From the NCBI GenBank assembly GCA_933228895.1, contig OW121851.1, forward strand, positions 116,581,271 through 116,645,270: 64,000 nucleotides of DNA. The letters run 5' to 3'. Origin of the DNA: Platycnemis pennipes. Lineage: Eukaryota > Arthropoda > Insecta > Odonata > Platycnemididae. Below, one piece after another: positions 12,480 through 24,519 of this stretch; position 1 is the first letter of the stretch; each line of letters starts with the position of its first letter. Position numbers and translations under genes: made by a program. The notes below the pieces were generated by a model, which was given only the letters and a program-made list of their open reading frames with translations, ran no database searches and had not been told where the DNA came from.

Positions 12480-15420
12480 TATTAAGAAAACTTGCATACT
12501 CTTGCATACAACTTCCATACTCTCCGTTTGGAACAACTTACATAAATGTTGAGGAAAATTGATAGTTTTTTACTGACTAAGGTAGGTTTAGGTCAGCAAA
12601 AATCCTCTAAATGCCCTACTGTAGGCTGATGCATCTATTTTGCATTGTATCTTAACCTATCTTTACGTTCTTAGTATTTCTCCATGCATCAAAGTAGCAT
12701 ATACTCATCCGCGCTTACTTAATATTCTTGACTTTATCATGGACTTAAAAACACGAGGACCCCTCATTACTTGTTCACTCCAATAACTAGAGCTCATTCC
12801 AATCTAAAACAACTTCTCCTCATCTCTCAAAAAGTTTTACTCTCCTTCTTTTGTGTACTCTCAATCCATCTTACCATAGAACCCTACTCTTTGTATTTTT
12901 TTAAACGGAATTTCGTTAAGTATTCATAGTAAAGTTAGGATTTTGCTCAAGTTGTCATAAAATAATATTAAATCCTCCTAAATACGTTGTGTGGCATCTT
13001 TCGGGAGTCTGATTACATGTTAAAACGCTTTTATAATGGATTTCTGCTCCTCGGAAATCCTTTATTCCGCGAAAAGTATGATGATAGACGTATATTACTA
13101 GCATTTTAATGAGCCTTATAATTTTTGTCAGACTTTGGTTTCCGTATTACCATAAGCCAGAAGTGAATGTAAAGTCTTGGAAATTAATACGTTTTGGTGT
13201 TTTACCCGAGCCTTTTTTGGAGTCTCCGAAATTGGGTTGAAAAATCTCAAGTTTCATTGAAATTTAAAGAAAAATATTTGCAGAATAGCGAAAAAATAAT
13301 GAACCAACTTATTGATGGACAGCGCTACTTTGTAACCTAGAATTTTATTGATGTTATTATGCCATTGTCATCATTATGCAATAATAATTCCTTAAGAACT
13401 ACTCTCCAAAATTTTCTCAACCAATGCATAAAGTTTTTACTATTGTCTCGGTTCAGTGAAATGAAAATGGTTAGATCTTACGACTTACAATTGTAGTAGT
13501 AATATTAAAACTTTATTTGTCTTAGTTCTTACGAAGTAATATACCTATACAATAGAAAGTACCAATTACAAAAAACATGCACTCACTTAAAACAAAATTA
13601 GCAATGGACTCCAAAAGCCGTATTGATACCCAACTCTTATTAGGAAAAGTATATTTATTTACGGCTTCTGAAGTCTTTTCATTCATTCACGTCTCGGTGT
13701 AGTTTAGGCCAAAGAAACAAACTATCGCTGAAGCGCATTGCATGAACCACAGTATCTATTATTCGCCTTCCTCCCATCTTTCATACTTGATTTTATAATA
13801 TTCCTTTGTAAATTCTTCCATGACGGACATCCGAGTTTGATTTTGAGAGTCAGTAGTGATTTTTTACGGTATTCCGATTTGCGTATTGAGGACTTATGGA
13901 AAACAGTCTCTCCATAGAAATAGTCGTCCAACAGCGTCCGCCCGCTCCCCGTGTCGCTTTGAAGGTGAAGGAAACGGAATTCCTTTCCAACCTTTGTTGC
14001 CTCACTTATGCCTTAACTCATCTTTTAACGTGCAAATGATCTCACGTGTCGAGCTCCTCCCATTGTTGCATACGGTGCCACTGCACCTCTTCTTGTGACC
14101 TCTGAATCCCCTCGCTGGCGAGGAAATATGCGCTGACCTTCGCGGCCTTAAAACATTACGAAGTTAGACCTGTCATTAAAATCTTTCAAAAATGTCAACA
14201 TGGTCTTAAACATATATGGAGTCTTAACCTTCGGCAAGCGTTGGGCAGTTCTACTCTGAAGCTTTCTCTGCATTTTAGGGCTAACAATTTCGGATTTTTT
14301 GGTGTGATTGATTGATACCGATAGTAGAATTGATTATTGTTTGTAGAAATAGTATCAAGATCGCGTGCGCAGTTGTATGTAGCTTGCCTGTTAGTAGTCG
14401 TCTTTTAAAGTTCCTAAGGAGAAATTTAGGCTTCAGGAGTTGGAAAATAGGACGTTTTACTGAAGTTAAACTCACGGCATGTATCTAACCTCAATGCTGA
14501 GAGGTGTTACTTGGTGATGATGCCATGTGTTTATGATGTTTACCATATGTTAAGTGTGATATGCCATTATAACCGTACGCCGACGGGTTAAGAACTCGTC
14601 ATTAGTATTGGACGTGGAGCTATAGATACAAAAAACTGGCCCCATTATTTCATCTGGAAATAAATTTTTCCTCTACCTTTGTGTAGTGTTGGGAGATTGT
14701 CGTAGATTTTCATCAATGTTATCTTCTATTCAGCTGCTAAGTTGAAAAGACTGTGCGATTATTTTAAATGTATGTATGCTAATCAACCTATCTTCATTGT
14801 CCTTGAAAGCTGAATAATGAAACCTTTAGAAGGACCTTTGCAGTTCTTACCATGAAAGGGCGGTGAATGGTTAGAACTTCCATGGTAGGCTGCGGAATCG
14901 CTTTATGAAATAAGCCATGAAGATTGTGCAAAAGAATAATTTTACTAACAATATGATGTTAACTGATAGGAGACTCGTATGAGGCTAAATCAAGGCAACT
15001 ATAGTATCGATAACCAATGGTGATGATTTATTATGGGCCTTTGGAAATTATTCAGGGTAATAAGAATAAATATTGAAGTACTTAATGGTATTCGGTCCAG
15101 CGAATCGGCCCACATAGGATTTTGAAAAAAATTCCAGACAGATAATGGACCCGGAAATACAGGCTGGACTTCGAAAATTTGAAAAGAAGTAAAAAAAAGA
15201 GTATTTATATATAAAAATAAGAGGCCAAGAAAACATCATATGAAAAGAAGTAAAGTTAAGCATTAAGCGTGAGGAAAAAAATGTAGCTAATGTTTTAGTT
15301 TCAGAGAAGTTAACTGCCTCTTCGTAGCTGAAAAGTAATAATTGCTTAGAGGTTTACTAAATTTCTCATATTTTTTCCATCATTACGATTTTCGCGAAGT
15401 ATCCACGTAAAGAACTTAAT
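12480..15420. other. AT-rich non-coding stretch
   Basis: No identifiable coding sequence or bounded element is seen. Confidence 0.45.
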
Positions 15421-15429
15421 TTCTTCTGG

Positions 15430-15850
15430 GGCGTGCTTGACTTTCCTTCTCTCTTACCCTCCCTCTCTTGGATTTGCCATTCCCGCAGCTTTTCGCCGTC
15501 CTCAACACCGTTTGTCCTCGTCGTTTCAAATTTCATTCCGTTTCTGCTCTCCATTTCCCATTTCCTCCCCTTTCTCCCAGTTCCCGCTTTCTCTTCCTCC
15601 TCTTCTCGCGTGTCCCCTTTCTTCCCTCCTCCTGCTGCACCCTTCCTCCAAGCATTTGCATCTCCTCCTTGGGGCCCCCAACGTGGATTCGTCGTTTTGC
15701 CCGACCCCCCCGGTTCCCCCCTCTCTCTCTCTCTCTCCTCCAGAAACACTTTCCGCTCCTGGTTCCTCCTCCATTCTACTCGTTTTCCTTCCGCGTGCCT
15801 CCACGCCTTAACTTCTCCTCCTCCTCCCTTCATCTTTGCCCGCCTTCCCC
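15430..15850. repeat. Polypyrimidine tract (about 420 bp)
   Basis: The plus strand is dominated by C and T with TCCTCC and CTCTCT units, including a CT repeat at about 15720-15740. Open frames on both strands (up to 169 codons) are long only because the skewed composition lacks stop codons; their translations are Ser/Pro/Phe or Glu/Gly/Arg low complexity. Confidence 0.75.
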
Positions 15851-15949
15851 GTTCTCCAAACAGTGGGGTAATGGGGGAAAGAGGCAGCTTTGCCTTTGCG
15901 CGTGCTTGGAAGTTTCCGAGAGCAGCAAGCTGCCCGGGTTAGGCGTTTT

Positions 15950-16210
15950 ATATTTTATTAAAAAAAATAAAGGCTGAGGAGGGAGGGTTGGAGGGTTTGT
16001 GCCGCCTTGAGCTTCGTGGTGATGGGGAAAGAAGGGTTGGGAGTCGGGTGGGAGGGGGTTTTTCGGTCCAGGAGGGTTGAAATGTTAGCGTGGGCGGAAC
16101 TCTTGGGAGGAGGAATTGGGCGGGGATATGGTGATGCGACCTGTGTGGAAATCGACCGAAGAAAGACGTCGACTGTTGGTCCACAGTTTACCAATTGCTT
16201 GCGTTAAAGG
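15950..16210. other. G-rich stretch after the polypyrimidine tract
   Basis: The strand bias flips here: 15990-16130 is G-rich (GGGAGGGTTGGAGGG and similar). The pair of opposite-skew blocks is notable but no gene is seen. Confidence 0.5.
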
Positions 16211-19200
16211 GTGAGTAGATCGAGTTGTAGTAGGTTTCAAGAGCGGTGGCATTTGCTGATGTGCCCCTTTCTGTATCTCGAATGTTGGAGGTTGAAGGAT
16301 TTCCTATATAAGTGAGAAGAATGGCCCTCAGCTGTTAGCTTCATCATTTGCGGCCACCTAAAAGGTTTCATCGGTTTCCGTTTACTGCCAACAAACCCAT
16401 GACTTTTGTTTTTTTTTTTGTCCTCTATGTCCTCCTAAATTATCCATCTAAAGGGTTAGTTTTGGATTGGTTGTGTCACGCGAAACTTGGTGAAATTAGC
16501 GTAACATTGTGAAATGAAAACTGTAACCTTGTAATTCCACATTAACAATATTGTCAATAGTGTTCCTTGCGAATTTAAAGGTTACAGCTTACATATCACA
16601 AAGTTAGTTTCGATGAAATTATCCTGTTATGTTTTGAACGTCCTGAACGTTTCATTCCTTATACACCTTCTCCCGTCACACTAGGGTTCTTCTTATCTTT
16701 CTTCTTCCCTCCGACGGCCCTTAATTTTCTCTCTCTTGATTATTTGCAACGCATTATTCATTCAAACATGCCCTTCCGCATACTGATGTTCCATACTGCT
16801 CGTTTCATCCGCCTATTCTGCCACCCAATCTCCACCACCAGCTTCCATCTTCTTCTTCATATCTTCTTCTACCTTCAATGGAGATTCTTTTGCCTTATGT
16901 TGCATTTACTGTTCTGACATTTGGACTTTTGAATAGTTTTTTAATGCTTTGATCGTGGAAAATAATCGCGTTAAAATTGAAACCCCATGCATAACAAAAC
17001 GGTGCTCCCGTGGATGGGTGAGGGTAGGGCGAACTCAACTGGGTTGTGGTCCAGGATAAGACTACTTTGGTGGCTGTTTGGCACGTGATGGGGTTAAAAG
17101 TTGAGATGAGCATGGCTGAGAGGGTGAGAGGCCGGGCGAATGAGATCGAGAAACGGTTCCTTGTTGGGTTGATACTCTTGAAATGGTGGTCCTCTGGTAT
17201 AAGGCGATAAAGTGAAATTTCCTTGGAGAGCTCTCTTGAAGTTCCACGGACCTCACAGTCCCTTCCCTTCTACCCCCTCTCCCTCTTGTCCACATCAACT
17301 CGCCGAAGCCCTCGCCCTATTTGTCCTTTCAAGTCGTTCTGATTCTTTCGCTAAGATGTAGGGGCGTGAAAGTGAACCCATTCCCTCGCATGACGCAAAG
17401 ATGGCCACATGCTCTTTGAACTGGGCTTTACTTCGTTCTTCATGAGTAGAACTAGAAGTATCCTCTCTTCTAATATATATCTCTCAAGACATTAAGAAGG
17501 TTTTTATGGTCCAAAACATTACTTGCCAAAATAGTGTAGTAATGGAGGGAAGAGCAATTTACTTGTAAGTAAATGACCTTGAAGCCATCCCAAGGTTGTA
17601 TGACAGGCGGTTAATCATCATCAGGAATACATTATCAATCAGAGAGAACGCTTACTACCATGTAGGCATGCGAAAAAATACCACTACGTTTGTTCACCAG
17701 TTTCATGAAACTAAGTTATCTCGAGTAACATATTAAGCATACAGTCACGAGACGAGACGTTTTTGTTGAGGACACTAAAATGTTATTCAATAAAAAGTAA
17801 TGCAGTAGTTTTAGATTAGTTATCATTTCTGTAAATAAATTAAATATTAAACTCATATTTCTCAGATGCATGCATGAGTTAGTAGTGTTAAAAAATTACA
17901 CATTTCAAAAAAGAAATCACCAAAGTCAAATTTTGTATCAAAGTCTACAATGCATATTCTGATTCTCCCATGTACCATCGCTGTAGTTTAGCGATGTTAC
18001 TGAATTATACTGTTAATTTAGTTACCCTGTGCGTACAAACATAGACCAAATCTTAGACCAAAATCGAGTTTAACTGCGTCTCGTTTTCTCCCACCAACCT
18101 TATGGTATTGTATTCCTGTGGAGTGATATTTTCAAAATTCTGTTATTTTTACTTCTGATTTCGAAACGTAAAAGGGTATTTTATTCAATTATTAACTGAT
18201 GCAGGTGGATTTTGATGTAATTTTTCTTCCCTGATTTGGATTTTCTAAGCACTTTGTTCCATAAACTTTCGTTTCATATTTTAGGAAAACATTGTCTCAT
18301 CCAGCTAAAACTTCGGGATTTTGAAATAATATTCTTTATAAGGCACTTTGCCTCATTCAAGATGCTTAAAGGTATTGCCTTCATTTAGAAATCTAATTAG
18401 TTATTCTTAGACGTCATTGGGGTGGATGGAAACCTTTATTTGTTTTAATAAAATACGCTAATATTTCACCGCCTCTTCCTGAATTGCCCCACTTTTCAGA
18501 AATACTTGACATGTGCTCATTTCATTACGAAGGAAACCGTTTAATTGATATCATAGGTGCAGTTTTATTTTCAACTTGATTAATAAGTAGTAGATATTGA
18601 ATCGTTCAGTTTTAATAAGAGTAGGTAATTCATCTTCTGCAGAGAGGAACTTCGGCGATATTTAATAAAACTCTTTAGATCCAGTAAAGGTCATTTCCAT
18701 TTTCTCTGCTGCTAATGAATGAAATACGAGGAATGGTTCTTATTGTCTCGGTTAAGGGAGACGAGATGACCTTGGTATTTCCTTATTGCTCGGCAGCCAT
18801 TACAATTAAGAGGTTTGAATGACATTCACGGTTCAATTTTAATGTGAACGGATATCCAATTTCATACTTGTCTCACATAAGGCTGGTAATGAATTGCACT
18901 TTTATCCATTCGAGTGAGGTGGGTGAACTAAATGAATCCGGGGCTTTCATCTAATTTCAATTCAAAAAGTGTAGTAAACCGTGAATACAATTTGTAAGCT
19001 AAGCAATTAGCGAAGCAATAATATAAGTTAAGAGAGTCTTGCAAGTGCTGGAATGGTATGTCTAAATATGGTATTATGAAAATGTATTTTACTTTGTGTT
19101 GAAGGTAGATTACCTTGATTGCTAAGACGCTTTATGGTAATTACATATTCTGGAAGGCTTTATTGTTGTATGATTCATTAAAAGAGCCCGACGTTATAAT

Positions 19201-19930
19201 TGCATTCGAAGTCCAGGTAATTTCCAGCTAGCCGTACGGGTAATGTGTTTTTAACTGCTCATCATACTATGCAAAAAAGTCAAGAGGACTATAATAAACG
19301 AAGTTTTCTCGGGCATAATGCGAGAAACCTTACGATCAGCCTTAAGGAATACATAGGTACGCTTAAGCATATTTCAATTGAATATTTTCCATTTTTATGG
19401 AGTACGTAGTGAAAAGAGAGGATTCAAATTTGATAGGATATTATCAACATTTAACTCGTCTGATTTTTTAACGAATATCTCATCAGCAAAAGTTGCCAAG
19501 GTGTCCACATTTTAACGCACAATGCAACAGACGGAGTAAAACTTACAGTCCTTAATCGGGAAAAATATTTAGCGAAAAATCTACCACATACCAAATCTAC
19601 CACACACCATTCGCTAGCACTTCTTGGGAATCTACCGGCGGCTAAGGTTATTTGCATAATTTTGTGTAGGTGGGTAAAGGAATGTTTCATCGAAGGGATG
19701 AATGGTACAGGGGAACTCGGCATCAGCTTTGGCGTATTCTCAACGAAAGGCGTCAAGGTTCCACGGCGTAGCGTACTATCCGACGGACGCAGCTGTTCAG
19801 ATTATTTTGTAATCTCGTATGTACTCTCGGTCCCCACCTACATATGTTCGTATCTGTCCTTTCTTCGGTTGGTTTGCACGATAAAACCTAATTGGAGTAC
19901 CCTCCTCATACGATTCATAGTTCCTCACAG
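16210..19930. other. AT-rich non-coding stretch
   Basis: No identifiable gene is seen. The modestly GC-richer part near 17.0-17.4 kb shows only short frames. Confidence 0.45.
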
Positions 19931-19939
19931 ACTGGTTTA

Positions 19940-20032
19940 TCAATGGAAAAACTCTGCCACTGCCGGGATTCATACCCGAGCCCCCGGGATGAGAGATCAG
20001 TCCTCTAACCACCACACCAATCCGATCCTTGA
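19940..20032 (-). mobile_element. tRNA-like SINE head
   Basis: The minus strand has an A-box-like TGGTGTGGTGGTTAGAGGAC region and a B-box-like CGGGTATGAATCCC (19965-19978), followed by CGGCAGTGGCAGAGTTTTTCCA. The last part resembles the sequence after the head of 33985-34290 (CGGCAGTGGCAAAGATTTT), so it probably belongs to the same family. Confidence 0.55.
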
Positions 20033-20212
20033 TTATGCAAGATCATTTGTACTTGAAAAATTACAACCGTAGGAGTTCAAGTCTGACATTTTAGACATAT
20101 TTCTACCCCCAAACTGCCTCAGTAGGTCAGACAGAAGCGACAAATTAAGAAAATAAAAGAATGAAACTTTGTTAGGTTCACTTTATATTTAAATAGGCAC
20201 GACCCGGGTTTC

Positions 20213-20259
20213 ATAACGTAGTTACATTTTCAGGTTACCTTAAGATGTAACTACGTTAT
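20213..20259. repeat. Perfect 15-bp inverted repeat, 17-nt loop
   Basis: ATAACGTAGTTACAT (20213-20227) pairs with ATGTAACTACGTTAT (20245-20259). The function is unknown; it may be the end pair of a tiny palindromic element. Confidence 0.9.
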
Positions 20260-20988
20260 TTTCCATTATGGATAGGTATCACATAGTTAAGGCTGAAGTT
20301 ATCAGCGATAAATCGACAAAAAGAGAAGGTTTCGGGCAATGAGAAGCAAGTGTTTGTTTCTCCAGCTCAGATTACATGGCAACGGCGCAAAACATTATTA
20401 TTCCGTCAAACACATTACGAACTACACTTAATTATTATTCAGCAAATTTTATTCAGCAAATTTTATCCTACCGGCTGGTTACCTACCATCTTCCACAGGG
20501 TTCGCAGAGTAACCTGTAGATGTGGATCCCTTCGAACTTGGAATCCCTCTCTCTCTAACCCCCCTTTTAATGCCTTAAATATGTTGTTTTCATAGCTCTG
20601 AATATCCTTTGCGTTCATCTCCCTTTCTCCTCTCTCCCCTCCATCCCTGCATTTACTGGCCCCGGAGCCACCTCATTCTCGATCATACGGTCGAATTGAA
20701 TAAAGGGCGTGTCTTTTTCAGACCCGACAGCGTCTTTCAATCGCGACAGGCTTTTCTTTTGCGTCCCCTAGTCTTGGTTCTGCGATACGCACTCTGAGTC
20801 GTTCATATCGTCCTGCAGTCACTAGCCTTCGAATACCCCATATGGAATTCCGTGGCTGAATAGAAGTTTCCTCCCCAACCGCCAAATCGCTCCTCGGAGT
20901 ATAGCTTTCATGACTGCGACCACTGAGGATGCGTCATGGGTGACTTCATGACGTATTCTTGGCGTGTGTTTTCATGATTGTTGGGAAT

Positions 20989-21237
20989 CAAGCACGTAGC
21001 CATGGGGGGTGCCTCAGCATCCCCCGAAATTTTTTTCCAATAATTTTGTTCTTATGATTTTAATAGTGAACTTTACTAGTAAGAAGACATAAGTATGGGC
21101 ACTGTGAAAGTAAATACCAATCACTGAAAATTAAGGGAAGAGATTTGTTACATGTCGGCACCGAATGGGCAAGGCTGATTTGTTTCAAGTTACGCAAGAC
21201 TTAGCCCCCCCGAAGCAAATTTCTGGCTACGTGCCTG
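20989..21237 (-). mobile_element. hAT-like MITE, internally shorter copy (249 bp)
   Basis: The termini CAAGCACGTAGCC and, from the other end, CAGGCACGTAGCC form inverted repeats. Flanks TTGGGAAT and TTGGGAAG match at 7 of 8; an alternative reading gives a perfect 9-base match, TGTTGGGAA. Read on the minus strand it is collinear with 10764-11202 but lacks that copy's middle section, so the two are members of one family that differ by an internal deletion or insertion. Confidence 0.75.
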
Positions 21238-21249
21238 TTGGGAAGTATA

Positions 21250-23100
21250 AGATTGCGATTGCTACCTAAGTTTAATTTTTATACTTCACGTCGATTTCAT
21301 TGCGTATTTCAACATTATGTGGGAATAACTTCAGCTATAAAAACATTCCTTACTTACTGTACCTAAATAATTCCTGCTACGTACCTGATCAATACCGGAG
21401 TTACCTTGGTTTCCGCTGTGTTATCATGTATTATTTTTAATAGTAGGTATATTATTTATGCGCAGCTAGTAAATTTTTTGACATCAGGAAGGTGATTCTT
21501 AACTTTTTCGTCCAAGTTGATGAAATATTAATAACATAGTTCTGCGATAATTTGTTTAAAGGTGATTTCTAAAAAAAGTTCACTCCATTAGGACTTGGAA
21601 AACCTTGAAGTGCAAGTTACATGTTTTTATAATTCGTAAATATTCCAGTATTGGGCCTGATGCAAACATTAGTGGAAAGTAATGACTGAATAATACCGCT
21701 TAATTCAAAAGGGAGAGAGAAAGAGTGAAATACGGATACTTCGAGCGTCGCGAATTTTAAAAGTTGGGAGCGAGATGAAAGAGGCACTAAGATAGCAAGA
21801 TGGGATAAATCAAATACATCCTATTTGCCGCGGGCTACTTTTCTAAACGAGTGAGTCAATGCTTACCGTCAGTCAAAGCAATCGTCAATGTTCTTGTAAT
21901 GGAATTTCTCTTGCGTTTAGACAAGCCTTTGTCTCTGCTCTTCGACCAAAGCGGAAAAATCAGTCCGGTATTTCTATATTTTTGTTTGTTTATTCATATG
22001 GCATTCCCCGGGGAGAGAATATGTATCGAGAACAATAAGTTAGCTGCCTTCTAGTTTGATTACATAAAATAAGTGAAGTATTGCATTTAGTTTTGTCCTG
22101 GACTTAATGCAAATTTCATAATTGCTATTATTTTTAGCCGAGAAAATTCTAACCGTAGGCATTATGACATTAACTGCATCTATTAAACGGCAATTCTCTC
22201 AGATTTACATTATATTCTGAGATCTCGTGAGTAATGTTCGAGAAATGTATAAATATGTAGTTTTAAAAACCGCGTTATCTTTTCAAAATACTTCATTTTC
22301 ACCTTAAAAGAGTAAGCTTAATTTCTAGGTCACCCAAGCGGTCTTCCTTTCCTAATGTTTAAATACTTGTGGTGTCAGAATTCCAAAACGCCACTGATAT
22401 CTGAATCTGAACGACCTTAATATGACACCATCGGTTCTCCATGAAGAGACTGGTGCTAGTGTATTGATGGCAAATGCTTAAACGTAAATATTATAGCATA
22501 CGTACTTGTCTCTAGGCAGCTAATTGTTTGACGGAAGGTTTCCAGTAATCCATTAGTATTTACTATCAGCTGTCAACATTTCCATTGAAAATCTTCGGAT
22601 TGTGATCCTCTCCTCTTGATGTATGTACTACAATGACAGATGAACCGTACGACCTCCCCTCTAGCTATCTCGTCTTTTGGTATATGTCCTCATCGGGTGT
22701 AAAAACAGCTTTATATTTCGGAGTAAATTTTATTTGCCCACGATGAAGCCGGTATTTTGAATGGATATTACAGCTTGAAACTTTGAGTTCAAAACCGTAT
22801 TAGCAAGCATATTATTGCTAGCGTCAGTCTTTCACAAGCGCCTCGTCAAATTGGATAGCCCCCGGCCTTTACACGTCAAGTCTGATTGTAATCCTGCTCC
22901 TCTGTCATCGCAAAATTCGTTTGTGTGGAAACCCAAGGCAGTCTTTAGTCTTGAGGATGCTGTTTATGTTTAGTCAGTTATCCTCGATTATCAGCTATTT
23001 TAAAGTAAGTAAGCGATTCCTACGGGTTTTCCTTGGATTAACACTATAAGTTTTACAGTTAGGGTTTTAAAAGTTCGCGAGGAGGAAGGCGTGTATATAG
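21250..23100. other. AT-rich non-coding stretch
   Basis: Nothing identifiable is seen. Confidence 0.45.
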
Positions 23101-23394
23101 GCATTTGGCCCTGAATAGAATTAACTACGAGAACTAAGAGTGAAAACCGAGGCTGAACAATCCTTAGCAAGTAAAACCGGAATCAATACCATCTGGATCT
23201 TCAACCTCCTCGGCCTCGAAATACGCCAAACGGCTTGCAGTTGTATGGAGATAAGCCTCGCTCGCGTGATAAATGGATCTCGGCGCCGATATCCTTCCTC
23301 TCCGCGACGCATCCTCCTGACACCAACAAGCGCTTGAATAGTTTAAACTCTGAACTCGGCTCTAAACAATGCATTTCCACCGCGGAGCGCACAA

Positions 23395-23650
23395 TACTCT
23401 CATAACATTTCCTTCCCATCCCCTCTCTTCCAGTATTATATTCCCTTCCTTTCCACGCCCTCCCCCTTAACTCGTCTCCTCTCCCTCCTCCCTTTTCTTA
23501 CTCCGCTCCCTTCGCCTTCCCACTTCTCCTCCTCCAGCCACCTCCCCCTAACTGTCTCCCCCCTTCCTATTCCTTCCCCTTATATATGTACATCTCCTAC
23601 TCTTAACCCCCATTTCCCTCCCCTCCCTCTCTCTCTCTCATTCTCCTCGC
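23395..23650. repeat. Polypyrimidine tract (about 250 bp)
   Basis: The plus strand is nearly all C and T, with CCCTCTC and CTCTCTCTCTC units. It is followed at 23.75-23.92 kb by a G-rich stretch. No coding sequence is seen. Confidence 0.75.
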
Positions 23651-24239
23651 CATACTGGCGCTATGCGAGTCTCGCCGTCAAATTAGTCTCTAATGAAATT
23701 CAATAACATAAAGCACGAGACTTGACTCGGGAGTGGGCGCCGTACCGAGTTCTCTGTGTGTGTGCGTGCGTACTGGAATGGTGAATTTTGGTAGGGGGGG
23801 AATGGTTTTGAGGGAGAAGGGGTTGAAGTGGGAGTATGAGTCGCGCGGTGGATGGTTGGAAGACGTTCTGAGATGGTGGGGTGATGGGTTGAATGAGAGC
23901 CGAGAGAGCCAGTGACGGGGTCTAAGGAGGAATGAAGGTTATAGGACTTGCCTAAGAGTAAAAGGGGATGGAAAATCCGTTGGCGGAGAACAGACCCTCC
24001 GTCTGGAATGGAAAAATCCGCTATGAGATAAGAGGATCGTCATGAATAGGCCATAAGACTATCTGCAATAATTAGTATCCTTCGACCAGTTTTAGAATTG
24101 GGTTTAAGGTGTTCCAACTTCTTAGATTATATCGTATCATATAACTTACTCCTTAAGCTCAACTCAAAAATAAACATAACAGCCGTTCCATGGAATTCGA
24201 ACTAAGGATCTTACCTAACTTAATCCTAAGCTGAGCAGG

Positions 24240-24335
24240 ATGCTGATGCCCGAGGTAGGGGTCGAACCTGGCGTGGTAACCGGGTTAATAACGTGCATGA
24301 CTAGCAACCCAAATGGTTACTGGTACATACGAATT
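24240..24335 (-). mobile_element. tRNA-like SINE head, minus strand
   Basis: The minus strand contains CAGTAACCATTTGGGTTGCT, then CCAGGTTCGACCCCTACCTC, the second part being a good B box in a hairpin context. A further tRNA-like piece with AAGTTCGAGGAAG lies at 24440-24510 on the same strand. Confidence 0.45.
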
Positions 24336-24439
24336 CCGCCCAGGGCGTAGATTGTATTAGTCCTAGCATTTTAAGATCTTAGTTTAGGCGGCGCGATATG
24401 AATTTAGCCGTTGGACGAGCCAAAAATCCCAAGATTCTT

Positions 24440-24510
24440 CCTCGAACTTGCGACCTTTGGCTGGCCACATCGACGCTACATCGAATTGACTATCGTGGCC
24501 GGCATTTGCT
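24440..24510 (-). mobile_element. tRNA-like SINE head, minus strand, degenerate
   Basis: On the minus strand it begins AAATGCCGGCCACGATAGTC and contains GGTCGCAAGTTCGAGGAAG as the B-box region, resembling family A heads. Confidence 0.4.
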
Positions 24511-24519
24511 ATACCTATA

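Noticed and set aside
15366..15977. Frames of 124-169 codons on both strands
   Set aside because: Same cause: a polypyrimidine tract that has few stop codons in any frame. No domain or conserved motif is visible.
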